Positions 7,563 to 15,333 of a stretch of 18,059 nucleotides of DNA are shown here, piece by piece; the stretch's first letter is position 1; each line of letters starts with the position of its first letter. The translations under genes were made by a program, and so were the position numbers. The stretch comes from CAZLWA01 sp964563165 (GTDB lineage Bacteria; CLD3; SB21), in NCBI GenBank assembly GCA_964563165.1, contig CAZLWA010000062.1:1-18059 (forward strand), in the 5' to 3' direction. The notes below the pieces were generated by a model, which was given only the letters and a program-made list of their open reading frames with translations, did not search any database and had not been told where the DNA came from.

Positions 7563-7640
7563 TTACCACAGAGTCACGGAGGCACGGAAATTTCAGGATG
7601 GAATATTTTTTACCTTTGTGTCTCCGTGCCTTCGTGGTAA
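7563..7640. repeat. Imperfect inverted repeat of the ACCACAGAG/CACGGAGGCAC type between convergent genes
   Basis: The left arm (7563-7590) and the right arm (7613-7640) are complementary at 20 of 28 positions, around a loop of about 22 bases. Both arms carry TTACCAC at the outside and CACGGAG inside. The element fills the space between two convergent genes. Similar repeats built from ACAGAGGCACAGAG words are common in environmental bacterial genomes. It could act as a bidirectional transcript end, but there is no classic T-run directly after either arm. Confidence 0.7.
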
Positions 7641-7646
7641 AAAAAT

Positions 7647-8516
7647 TTAATTAATAATGGATATGGTCCAGGTGGTTTCGAGCATCTCTTTCGGAAAATT
7701 TTCGGGCAGGGGGTCGAGCGGAAAAGAATTGACCACCGACGCGTACGCCGGCGCGACAAAAGAATAATCACAATCGTAATCCATGACCTTCGAATCAAGC
7801 AGCTGGCCTTGCCGGTTCATCTTGACATAAATTCTCATGCTTCCCAGCTTGGAATAAGGATTGAACAGGATTTTGGAGGTGATTTTATACCAATTGCTGC
7901 TCATTTTATTCTTCCACTTCAGCATGTAGGGTGCGTATTCCCAGGCGTATGTGCTGAGCTCATATTTTTCGCCCATGGATTTTTGAGCTTCGCCTTCGGT
8001 CTGCCCGGTGATTTGTTCTTTCAGCGAGCGGCTTGATTGATTTTTTAAGAAAGGGAAGATCGGCTGGTTGTTCTTGAATTCGTCTTCTTGTGTTTTCTCT
8101 TCTTTGGATTTGATTTCCTTAGTGTCCGATTTGGACTCGTCTTTGATCACCGCAACGCTCTGCGAATTCTTCATACCGCCCGGAACTTCTTTCACATTCG
8201 ATTTTGAATTCCGTTCCGATAAGACTTTGGCGTCGTTCGGCTGGATATCATTGGCCCTAGGGTTATCCAGCAGCTCCCTTGCTTTTTGTATCAGGTCGTC
8301 TTCCTTGAGATTGAGAAGTACCATTTTTTGGTCTTCGCTGAGCGGCTTAACCGTTTTCTCCGGTTTGAGAAAGAGCATCAGTAAGACGATGAACAGGATA
8401 TTGATCAGAATGGAAAGTAACAAACCGATCCAGGTCTTATTCTGTTCCTCGGTGAATTGAGGAAGGGGCAGGACCAGTAAGAAATCGCCGATCCGGATTT
8501 TGATGCGTTTTTTCAA
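7647..8516 (-). CDS. TonB/TolA-like membrane-anchored periplasmic protein
   Basis: 289 residues. A short basic cytosolic N-terminus is followed by one membrane helix (about 29-51, GLLLSILINILFIVLLMLFL). A long charged, low-complexity linker rich in Lys, Glu and Ser follows (about 52-165). The C-terminal domain (about 190-289) resembles the TonB/TolA C-terminus: MRIYVKMNRQGQLLDSKVM, a hydrophobic helix (APAYASVVNSF), a PLPENFP turn and a final strand TWTISI. Such proteins span the periplasm and couple inner-membrane energy to outer-membrane receptors, or act as scaffolds. No ExbB, ExbD or receptor gene is in the window. The start is TTG at 8516: a stop lies ten codons upstream with no ATG between, and AAGG lies nine bases before the TTG. 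The pattern is TonB-like but divergent, so the family assignment is moderate. Confidence 0.75.
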   Translation of the reverse strand: MKKRIKIRIGDFLLVLPLPQFTEEQNKTWIGLLLSILINILFIVLLMLFLKPEKTVKPLSEDQKMVLLNLKEDDLIQKARELLDNPRANDIQPNDAKVLSERNSKSNVKEVPGGMKNSQSVAVIKDESKSDTKEIKSKEEKTQEDEFKNNQPIFPFLKNQSSRSLKEQITGQTEGEAQKSMGEKYELSTYAWEYAPYMLKWKNKMSSNWYKITSKILFNPYSKLGSMRIYVKMNRQGQLLDSKVMDYDCDYSFVAPAYASVVNSFPLDPLPENFPKEMLETTWTISIIN

Positions 8517-8570
8517 AAGGGCTCGCCTTGAGATGAATGAAGCTTAGACGGCTGCCGCCATGGCTTGTTT

Positions 8571-8598
8571 AATATAAAAATGAAGGGGAATAAAACAA
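8571..8598 (-). promoter_or_regulatory. Possible sigma-70-type promoter for the TonB-like gene
   Basis: On the minus strand TTGTTT (8593-8598) and TATATT (8571-8576) are separated by 16 bases, about 55 bases upstream of the TTG start. The -10 box is good and the -35 box weak. Confidence 0.35.
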
Positions 8599-8631
8599 AG
8601 GGTATGGTAAGCAGATTATTTTTGAGTCCGG

Positions 8632-10332
8632 CTAATTTTTAGAACGGTATACGATTCTTCCATTCACGATCGTGAGTTTGACTTCCGTCGTCAAGATTTC
8701 CTGTGGCTCGATCGCGGTGAGGTCATTGGACAGCACGACCAGATCGGCTAATTTGCCGGCCTCTATGGTCCCTTTGTCATTTTCTTCAAATGCCGCGTAC
8801 GCTGCGTGTATTGTGAATCCTTGCAGTGCTTCCATCAGCGTCATGCGTTGATCCGGATAAAATCCGCCGTCAGGAAATCCCTTCTGGTCCTGCCGCGTCA
8901 CGGCGGCGTAAATGCCCCACAGCGGATTGCACGATTCGACCGGCGCGTCCGAGCCGAATGCAACGGTCACGCCGCTGTCCGTCAATTTTTTCCACGCATA
9001 CGCTCCGAGGATGCGTTTCGGCCCGAGGCGCGATTCCGCCCAGTACATATCCGATGTGCAGTGCGTCGGCTGCATGGAGGCGATCACGCCCAAGGCTGCA
9101 AATCGGGGAATATCATTTTCATTCACAATTTGCCCGTGCTCGATGCGCAGGCGTTTCTGCGATCCGATGGAATTCGTTTTGGCCAGCGCCTCTTCGTACG
9201 CGTCCAGCGCATTGCGGTTCCCGCGGTCGCCGATCGCGTGGATGCAAACCTGAAATCCGTGCTTCAGGGATTGTTCGGCTATTTTTTCAATTTCATTTTT
9301 GGACGTCAGCTCGAGCCCGTAGTTCTTCGGGTTGTCCGAATACGGCTCGAGCAATGCCGCACCGCGCGAGCCCAGGGCGCCGTCGGCGTAAAGTTTCACG
9401 GAAGCAATCGTCAGAAAATCGTTATACAGATTCTTTTCTGGCCCGTTCTTAAAATACCCGTCCAATAATTTTTCCGGCCCGATCTTGGAGTAGGATTCGA
9501 GTAAAGAGGATTGGGTACCGTCCAGCATGGCATAAATTCGTAATTTCAGGTCACCTCTTTTTGCGAAATCTTTGTACAGCTTGATGGTTTCCATTCCCAC
9601 ACCGGCGTCATGAACGGAGGTGAGGCCGAATTTCGCGCAGGCATCCATCGCCGTTTCCAAAGCCAGGCTGTCTTCAGCGTACGTCGGTACCGGAATTATT
9701 TTGTAAATCAGGCCTTTGGCATTGTCGATCAGTACGCCGGAAGGGTTGCCTGAAGAGTCGCGGATGATCTTGCCTCCGTCCGGATCCTTTGTATTCTTTG
9801 AAATACCGGCGGCGTCCATAACCTTTCTGTTGACCCACACCGCATGCCCGTCGACGCGCGTGAGTATCACATAATGGTCCGGGCTGACCGCATCGAGTTG
9901 CGAGCCGGTCGGGAATTCTTTGCTGGCCCACAGATTCTGATCCCAGCCGCGGCCTTTGATCCATTTCCCTTTCGCAGCCGTTTTCGTTTTCTGCGCGACC
10001 ATCGATACGATCTCGTCCGAACGGGTTACACCGATGACGTTCAGTTCCATCAGCGACCGGCCCAATCCCATGATGTGCAGGTGGGCGTCAATCAATCCGG
10101 GCAGCACGGTGGCGCCGTGAAGGTCCTCGATCCGTGTGGCTACGTATTTTTTCTTCAGGGCGTCGCCGGTGCCGACGTCAATAATTTTTCCGCCTCGAAT
10201 GGCTACCGCCTCGGCTTTGGGGCTCTTTTCATTCAGCGTAACAATGTTCCCGCGAATCAGAAGCAGATCGGCGTTTTCCTTGGTACCGCATGAAAACAAG
10301 AGCAGCATTGAAGAGAAATACAAAAATTTCAT
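8632..10332 (-). CDS. YtcJ-type metal-dependent amidohydrolase, lipoprotein
   Basis: 566 residues from the ATG at 10332. AAGGA is correctly spaced for this ATG but almost touches the other in-frame ATG at 10338. The N-terminus is a lipoprotein signal with LFSC (Cys15), so the enzyme is probably attached to a membrane outside the cytosol. Metal and catalytic motifs of the amidohydrolase_3 family are all visible: DAHLH (His84, His86), a TSVHDAG segment, CIHAIGDRGN, IEHGQ and GSDAPVES. The C-terminal beta-sandwich completes it (GTIEAGKLADLVVLS). The characteristic insert KGRGWDQNLW is also present. Family members hydrolyse amide or formamide-like bonds, but substrates of the YtcJ/exoenzyme group are mostly unknown. 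The gene stands alone: a palindrome separates it from the cyclic-nucleotide-domain gene upstream. All key residues appear intact. Confidence 0.9.
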   Translation of the reverse strand: MKFLYFSSMLLLFSCGTKENADLLLIRGNIVTLNEKSPKAEAVAIRGGKIIDVGTGDALKKKYVATRIEDLHGATVLPGLIDAHLHIMGLGRSLMELNVIGVTRSDEIVSMVAQKTKTAAKGKWIKGRGWDQNLWASKEFPTGSQLDAVSPDHYVILTRVDGHAVWVNRKVMDAAGISKNTKDPDGGKIIRDSSGNPSGVLIDNAKGLIYKIIPVPTYAEDSLALETAMDACAKFGLTSVHDAGVGMETIKLYKDFAKRGDLKLRIYAMLDGTQSSLLESYSKIGPEKLLDGYFKNGPEKNLYNDFLTIASVKLYADGALGSRGAALLEPYSDNPKNYGLELTSKNEIEKIAEQSLKHGFQVCIHAIGDRGNRNALDAYEEALAKTNSIGSQKRLRIEHGQIVNENDIPRFAALGVIASMQPTHCTSDMYWAESRLGPKRILGAYAWKKLTDSGVTVAFGSDAPVESCNPLWGIYAAVTRQDQKGFPDGGFYPDQRMTLMEALQGFTIHAAYAAFEENDKGTIEAGKLADLVVLSNDLTAIEPQEILTTEVKLTIVNGRIVYRSKN

Positions 10333-10352
10333 ATTCATTTCCTTGACGCGTT

Positions 10353-10388
10353 AAAGCTGATAGCTGTCAGCTGACAGCCTTCAGCTTT
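10353..10388. repeat. Near-perfect 36-base palindrome (AGCTGATAGCTGTCAG type)
   Basis: AAAGCTGA (10353-10360) pairs with TCAGCTTT (10381-10388), and GCTGTCAG (10363-10370) with CTGACAGC (10371-10378). Only one two-base mismatch (ta/ct) interrupts the stem. It lies between the CNBD gene and the amidohydrolase gene, both on the minus strand. It may end the potassium operon transcript or be a dispersed repeat. The T-stretch after it is short (TTTAA), so termination is uncertain. Confidence 0.75.
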
Positions 10389-10442
10389 TCCGGTGAAATC
10401 AAAGTGAGAGGCATCGAATAACACGAAGTGGAAGGAAGGGAG

Positions 10443-10949
10443 TTACTTTTCAACCGCCATCACAAAGGCCGTGGTCAATTTCAGAATATCTTTATTGGCT
10501 CTTTTTAAACGGTCGCTGATAATGCCGGCTAAATTACGAAAGACGATGTATCCCACCTCGTGATCGTTATCAATTAACCTTGTAAAATCCGCCCGGGTGA
10601 TGACCGCCAATTTGCAATGATTCAATGAGGAGACGGTGGCCGAGCGCTCGCTGTTCTCTTCAAACAGCGCCATTTCCCCGAAACAGGCGTGAAATTTGGC
10701 GCTCAAACGAATCAGGGATTTGTCCTTGCTGTCCACGTCCTGATGCGTCGGTTTCATGACCATTTGCTTGGTGATCTCTACGTCGCCTTCCAGCAGAACA
10801 AACATTTCATTGCTTCGATCGCCGTCCTTTATGATCACGGATCCGCCGGGATACTCCACTTCCTTCATGACGGCGCTCAATTTAACTAACTTCTCTTCGG
10901 TTAAGCCGGTGAAGATCGGAAATTCCTGCAGAAATTGTATATTAAGCAT
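10443..10949 (-). CDS. Free-standing cyclic-nucleotide-binding (CNBD) protein
   Basis: 168 residues from the ATG at 10949; a TTG at 10964 is also possible and would add five residues. The protein is a single CNBD: a beta-roll beginning FPIFTGLTEEKLVKL, a GDRSNEMFVLLEGDVEI segment, and an intact phosphate-binding cassette FGEMALFEENSERSATV with the conserved Glu and Arg. RSA is more usual for cAMP than cGMP. A C-terminal helix follows (FRNLAGIISDRLKRAN). There is no DNA-binding or membrane domain, unlike CRP or ordinary gated channels. The gene is last in a set with an RCK potassium channel and a CPA2 antiporter, 42 bases after the channel stop. It therefore probably senses a cyclic nucleotide and acts on one of them in trans. 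That role is inferred from position only. Confidence 0.85.
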   Translation of the reverse strand: MLNIQFLQEFPIFTGLTEEKLVKLSAVMKEVEYPGGSVIIKDGDRSNEMFVLLEGDVEITKQMVMKPTHQDVDSKDKSLIRLSAKFHACFGEMALFEENSERSATVSSLNHCKLAVITRADFTRLIDNDHEVGYIVFRNLAGIISDRLKRANKDILKLTTAFVMAVEK

Positions 10950-10991
10950 AGCCTTCGGGTCCAATATTTAATTCTAAAATATAACCGTTAC

Positions 10992-12191
10992 TTATTCATC
11001 GGTGATAATAATGCCGATCTCATTGGCTTCGATAATCCTGTCTCTTTCCGGATTTACAGTAATGGACAAGCGCTCTTCCTCGCCGAATTTTTTTTCAGAT
11101 TGCATGAGCCGCTGCCGGATAAACTGATCGATGTACGAATTATCGTCCGTTAATATTTCATTGAGCGCCATCGCCTGAGTTTCTTTCCCGAGTCCTATTA
11201 ATATGGCATTGTTATGCTGTTTCAAATAATCGCACGCTTCCCAAAAGGTCTTTCCGATCAGGTGGTTCGGCAGCGGGATCCGCATGATCATTTGTCCGAA
11301 TTTGAACGACAGCAATTCGTCAACGACACGGGGCACACCGGGATTGGTGACGTGCATGGCCAGCAAGTACCCGCTGTATTTATCGCTGACGACGACGTCG
11401 TCCGCCCGGGCGCGCTTCAGGTTGCTTTCGTTTTCGGGATTCGTGATATGCGCATACACCCGGATCTTCGCATTCATGTTTTTGATCGTGAGCGTCGTGA
11501 TGATCGTTTTTTCGTCGGCTTTGTTGGCGGAGAGCTCATTCGCATCCGCAACAATAATGACGCACTCGGCGTGCCGCACATTGGCATTATCGAGGACGGC
11601 ATCCTTGGAAAAATCGCCCGAAACAAAACTGATCTCGGATTCCTTGTGGCGATTGGTCATTTCATTGATGAGCGATGGATCGCAGGAATTGATCAGAACG
11701 ATCGACGGAAAATCCAGTTCTCTTTCCAAAGCCAGTATGATATCATCCACATTAAAATTCCATCCGCAAATGACGACGTGATTTTTCAGTTTTACTTTTT
11801 CCAATCCTTGCCCCTTTCGTATGCGTTGTTCGACAAATTTAGAGGAGATAGTTGCGGTCAGCACCGAGATCATTGCCGCCGCGCCCATCATCACGAGAAC
11901 GCTAATGATCTTGCCGGCCGCCGTCACGGGATAGACGTCGCCATACCCTACGGTAAATATCGTTACGACGGTAAACCACAAGCCTTTCCATATATCCCCA
12001 AAAAACTGATTCGGCGAATCCCTTTCGAAATACGTGACGAGCGATCCGGCCAGCACGTCCAGCGCGATCAGCCCGACCGTGATCTGAAAAAATACGTTGT
12101 TGATTACGGCCGACAGCGTGCGTTTCGCACGCTTGATCAACTGCCTCTTTTTTTGGACCGCGCGGAAGCGATTAACTGATAATTTCTTCAC
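10992..12191 (-). CDS. Two-TM potassium channel with cytosolic RCK domains (MthK/Kch-like)
   Basis: 399 residues. The first membrane helix spans about 33-54. The pore helix and selectivity filter TVGYGD are at 80-85, the normal potassium filter. The second helix spans about 94-118. An RCK N-domain follows, from HVVICGWNFNVDD (138-150) through the PSIVLINSCD, ISFVSGDFSKDAVLDNANVRHA and CVIIVAD strands. The RCK C-domain (about 300-399) appears to be interrupted by about 38 polar residues (338-375) before its last strands SITVNPERDRIIEANEIG. Such channels form tetramers gated by ligands bound to the RCK ring. The GTG start at 12191 overlaps the end of the antiporter gene by 20 bases, pointing to translational coupling. 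TTG at 12140, preceded by AAGAGG, is an alternative start. The CNBD protein gene follows directly downstream. Confidence 0.9.
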   Translation of the reverse strand: MKKLSVNRFRAVQKKRQLIKRAKRTLSAVINNVFFQITVGLIALDVLAGSLVTYFERDSPNQFFGDIWKGLWFTVVTIFTVGYGDVYPVTAAGKIISVLVMMGAAAMISVLTATISSKFVEQRIRKGQGLEKVKLKNHVVICGWNFNVDDIILALERELDFPSIVLINSCDPSLINEMTNRHKESEISFVSGDFSKDAVLDNANVRHAECVIIVADANELSANKADEKTIITTLTIKNMNAKIRVYAHITNPENESNLKRARADDVVVSDKYSGYLLAMHVTNPGVPRVVDELLSFKFGQMIMRIPLPNHLIGKTFWEACDYLKQHNNAILIGLGKETQAMALNEILTDDNSYIDQFIRQRLMQSEKKFGEEERLSITVNPERDRIIEANEIGIIITDE

Positions 12192-14013
12192 GTGATTTTA
12201 GTTGTTCCAATTGATCGTTTCGAAGCTTTTGAATATCGCCGTTTAAAATTTCCCGGATCACGGCGTTCAGATGATCCGCCGCCAGCACACGCGGAAGGAA
12301 CACATAATCCGCGCCTTCCGCATACATTTTGTGCGCCCGCGCCGCGCTCTCTGCCGTCACGATTATTTTAGCATGAGGACAAATGGTCTGGATCTGCTTG
12401 ATCATTTTCAAATTGTCCGTGCCGACCAGCACCGTATCCGGGATCGTCGAGATGACGATCTTCGCGCTGTGAATACCCGCATGATGCAGCGTGTCCATAT
12501 GACTGATGTCCCCGTAGATCGCCTTGACCCCGATCGCCTGCAGTTTGACGTGAACGTTCGGATTGAAATCAACCACCACGATCTTGTCCAGTATATTTTC
12601 ATCGGAACCGTCCGCCGTTTTCATGTCTTCCATGGCTTTGACGAGAGAGCTGGCCACGCGGAAGAATCCCAGCAGAGCGATTTCTCTGTGAATATCCTCT
12701 TCCTTGAGTTCTTCCATGATCCCGATATCTTTAAATCCGATCTTTTCTAAAATTCCGCTTAACGCCTTTTGAATCGGGTGGCTGTACTTGATCATATACG
12801 GCGCCGTGACGGACGTAATGACAAACACAAAAATAATCACCGAAAGAATATTACCGCCGATATGGCCGGCGACGGTTCCCAAAGCCGCGATCACCAGCGA
12901 AAATTCACTCAGGTTCGCCAGATTAATGGAAGTCAATAAACTTACGCGATTACCGTTCTTCAAAAGATAAAGTAAGGGATACAGCGTCAAAAAACGCGAA
13001 GCCATTAAAAACAGCGCGGTCACTCCCGCCACCGCTACCAGGCTCAGGTCGTTCATCGGATTGGGTATTTGCATGCCCAGGGCAACAAAAAAGAGCGTGA
13101 CAAAAAAATCACGGATACTGACGACTTTGGCGATGACATCCAGATTATACGGAAAGGTTGAGATCGCAACGCCGGCGATCAGCGCACCCATTTCCACGGA
13201 CAATTCGAAATAATTTGCAACGCCGCAAATAAAGAAGCACCAGCCCAGGGAAGCGACCAAAACCAGTTCAGGCAATTTGGCGATCGCTTTGAAAAGCCTT
13301 GGCAGAAGATATTTGCTCAGGGCCAGGCTCATCACCACCAGAAACCCGCCTTTGGCGAAGGACCATAGAATTTGAAGAACATCCGGATTGGCTAAATTCG
13401 GTTGAATGCCCAGAATGACGATCGCCCAGATATCTTGAAATACCAGCACCCCGAGCGTGATTCTTCCGGCGAGCGTATCGAGTTCAAATTTGGCGTATAA
13501 CAACTTCACTACGATCGCCGTACTGCTCAAACCGCAGCACACAGCCAAATACGCGAGATCATATTTACCGCCGCCGACCGTGAAACCGAACAGCAGAAAA
13601 AAACCGACGCCCAATATCACGCATAAAACAAACTGGAAGATGCCCGAAAGGATCAGCGTCTTGCCCGCTTCCTTGAGCTTTTTCATGTCGATCTCAAGCC
13701 CGATCATGAAAAGCAGGAGGATCAATCCGATTTCCGCGATCACCGTAATGTCTTCGCGGCTTTGAATAAACCCGAAACCGATCTCAGGGCCGATCACGAC
13801 ACCGCCCGCAATATACGCCAGCAGCAGCGGCTGTTTTGCAAAATGAGCGAGAAACGCCATGACCGTCGCCGCCAGAATGCTGATGCCGATACTCGCGATC
13901 AGGTGATGCTGGCTTCCTTCTCCGTCGCCGGCAAAGACGCTCGCCGGAATTAAAACCGCCGCTATGGCAATAGTCGTCAGGATCATGTTACGGCGTGTCA
14001 CGTTCGTATGCAT
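12172..14013 (-). CDS. CPA2-family potassium(cation):proton antiporter with degenerate TrkA-N domain (KefB/KefC-like)
   Basis: 613 residues. About 12-13 membrane helices run from residue 37 to 410. Family marks include AYIAGGVVIGPEIG (66-79), LLLFMIGLEIDMKKL (99-113), CGLSSTAIVVKLL (160-172), VFQDIWAI (191-198, with the Gln-Asp pair typical of KefC-type exchangers) and a late helix TSINLANLSEFSLVIAALG. A cytosolic TrkA-N-like domain occupies about 443-595. Its nucleotide-binding loop reads GFFRVAS (449-455), so two of the three glycines of GxGxxG are absent. The N-terminus (NVTRRNMILTT..., then ASVFAGDGEG) resembles a cleavable signal peptide, unusual for the family. The protein exchanges potassium or sodium for protons across the inner membrane. 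It is first in the potassium set; its last 20 bases overlap the channel gene. A later Met at residue 10 could be the start. Confidence 0.9.
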   Translation of the reverse strand: MHTNVTRRNMILTTIAIAAVLIPASVFAGDGEGSQHHLIASIGISILAATVMAFLAHFAKQPLLLAYIAGGVVIGPEIGFGFIQSREDITVIAEIGLILLLFMIGLEIDMKKLKEAGKTLILSGIFQFVLCVILGVGFFLLFGFTVGGGKYDLAYLAVCCGLSSTAIVVKLLYAKFELDTLAGRITLGVLVFQDIWAIVILGIQPNLANPDVLQILWSFAKGGFLVVMSLALSKYLLPRLFKAIAKLPELVLVASLGWCFFICGVANYFELSVEMGALIAGVAISTFPYNLDVIAKVVSIRDFFVTLFFVALGMQIPNPMNDLSLVAVAGVTALFLMASRFLTLYPLLYLLKNGNRVSLLTSINLANLSEFSLVIAALGTVAGHIGGNILSVIIFVFVITSVTAPYMIKYSHPIQKALSGILEKIGFKDIGIMEELKEEDIHREIALLGFFRVASSLVKAMEDMKTADGSDENILDKIVVVDFNPNVHVKLQAIGVKAIYGDISHMDTLHHAGIHSAKIVISTIPDTVLVGTDNLKMIKQIQTICPHAKIIVTAESAARAHKMYAEGADYVFLPRVLAADHLNAVIREILNGDIQKLRNDQLEQLKSREEIIS

Positions 14014-14112
14014 AGGTACCCGCAGAAATTAAACTTGTCGCGTTGTAATTTGGAAAAAATAATCGTTAACCGTTTCGATGGAATCGATGAAATGAATTTT
14101 TAAAAACAAGCC

Positions 14113-14141
14113 AATTTAATTACAATAAGAATCTCTTTCAA
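14113..14141 (-). promoter_or_regulatory. Weak candidate promoter for the antiporter operon
   Basis: On the minus strand TTGAAA (14136-14141) and TAAATT (14113-14118) are 17 bases apart, roughly 100 bases upstream of the antiporter ATG. The -35 box is good and the -10 box poor (4 of 6). It lies in the 270-base divergent gap 14014-14283, which holds no gene that I can support. Confidence 0.3.
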
Positions 14142-14196
14142 TAGAAAACTCATTTGAAGTCTCTTTACGGACCGCCCGTGCGGAAATTACTGCCGG

Positions 14197-14225
14197 TTGA
14201 CTTACATTGGTTAATTTCTTATACT
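14197..14225 (+). promoter_or_regulatory. Sigma-70-type promoter for the TPR gene
   Basis: TTGACT (14197-14202) and TATACT (14220-14225) match consensus at five of six bases each and are exactly 17 bases apart. This would put the transcript start near 14232, about 50 bases before the ATG. A ribosome binding site AGGAAGGGGA (14271-14280) follows. The motif CGTGCGG-N5-ACTGCCG (14177-14195) lies immediately upstream. Confidence 0.7.
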
Positions 14226-14283
14226 ATTTTACAAAAAAAAACGAACTTAATTTCCTCTGCTACTATTCAAAGGAAGGGGACGT

Positions 14284-15333
14284 ATGGCAACAGGTATTCG
14301 CGCACTCGCCATCATTGCGCTCGTCGCGCTGATGCACGAGAATGAGATTCTTGCTCAAACGAGCAATGAATTGGTAGATCAGGGCAATGTGCTGCTCAAT
14401 GCCGGAAAATATGAAGATGCGGCGGCCGTCTACACCAAAGCGGCCGAATTGGACCGTCAAAACAAATTCGCCTACGGCAACCGCGGTCTGGCAAAACGAA
14501 ATCTGAAAAAATATAAAGAAGCGATCAAGGATTATGATGAGGCATTGAAAATTGATTCCACCTTTGCCTGGGCTTATTCCAGCAGGGCCGATGCTTTTCT
14601 GCAGTTAAAAAAATATGACAAAGCCTTAAGCGATCTGGACAAAGCCATTGCGCTCAAGCCGACGGATGCGTATACGTTCCTCGTTCGCGGGGACGTTAAA
14701 ACGCAGATGAACAAGGTGGCCGAAGCCGGCGAGGATTATGAGCAGGCGATCGCGGTCGATCCGACCTACGCCTGGGCTTACATCTCACGAGGCGACAACC
14801 GCATGAGGCTTTTGAAATACGATCAGGCCCTGGCCGATTACAATCACGCCGTAGAACTGAATCCTGACTTGGATTGGGCTTACTTTCGCCGGGGCATGAT
14901 AGAATATTTCCGTGCGGATTACGCGTCCGCCGAAAGTGACTTCAACAAAGCGTCCGCCATTAAGAACGACAAATTTTATCACGTGTGGATGTTTTTCGCT
15001 CAGAATAAATCGAAGAATAAAAAAGCGGCAGTGCAGGATCTAAAAACATATTGGATAACCGCCAGACTGGAGCAGCCTCAATTTGTCGGATTCATCATAC
15101 GCCATCTGATCGGCGAACTGACCGACGTTCAGGTCGTCGACAGCGCACAGACTTTTACGGGCCAAAGCGTACCGGAAAATTTATGCGAAGGCTCGTTTTA
15201 CATCGGCATGAATGCGTTCGTCAAAGGCGATGAGCAGCTCGCCAGGAAATATTGGAATCTTTGCCTGAAAACAAAAGTCACGAATTTTATTGAATATAAT
15301 TATGCGGGCACCTACCTCGGGAAATTAAAATAG
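14284..15333 (+). CDS. Exported six-repeat TPR protein
   Basis: 349 residues. Residues 1-25 form a signal peptide (hydrophobic IRALAIIALVALM, then EILAQ before TSN), so the protein is probably periplasmic. Six consecutive 34-residue TPR units start near residue 28 (ELVDQGNVLLNAGKYEDA...) and end near 232. Each unit has the expected pattern of Trp/Leu/Gly/Tyr and Ala followed by Pro or Asp at the unit end. A C-terminal segment (about 290-349, CEGSFYIGMNAFVKGDEQLARKYW) looks like a further divergent helical pair, as in NlpI-type proteins. TPR proteins are protein-binding scaffolds; the partner is unknown. The ATG is supported by AGGAAGGGGA just upstream and by a good promoter. The next gene, the GH63 glycosidase, has its own promoter, so the two may be separate transcripts. 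No defect is seen. Confidence 0.88.
   Translation: MATGIRALAIIALVALMHENEILAQTSNELVDQGNVLLNAGKYEDAAAVYTKAAELDRQNKFAYGNRGLAKRNLKKYKEAIKDYDEALKIDSTFAWAYSSRADAFLQLKKYDKALSDLDKAIALKPTDAYTFLVRGDVKTQMNKVAEAGEDYEQAIAVDPTYAWAYISRGDNRMRLLKYDQALADYNHAVELNPDLDWAYFRRGMIEYFRADYASAESDFNKASAIKNDKFYHVWMFFAQNKSKNKKAAVQDLKTYWITARLEQPQFVGFIIRHLIGELTDVQVVDSAQTFTGQSVPENLCEGSFYIGMNAFVKGDEQLARKYWNLCLKTKVTNFIEYNYAGTYLGKLK

Noticed and set aside
8806..9468. Plus-strand open frame of 220 codons
   Set aside because: It is antisense to the amidohydrolase, whose metal-binding motifs are all present on the minus strand.
11214..12179. Plus-strand open frame of 321 codons, long enough to be a gene
   Set aside because: It covers the potassium channel gene in antisense; the protein is rich in Asp, Arg and His with no recognisable domain, while the minus strand has TVGYGD and RCK motifs.
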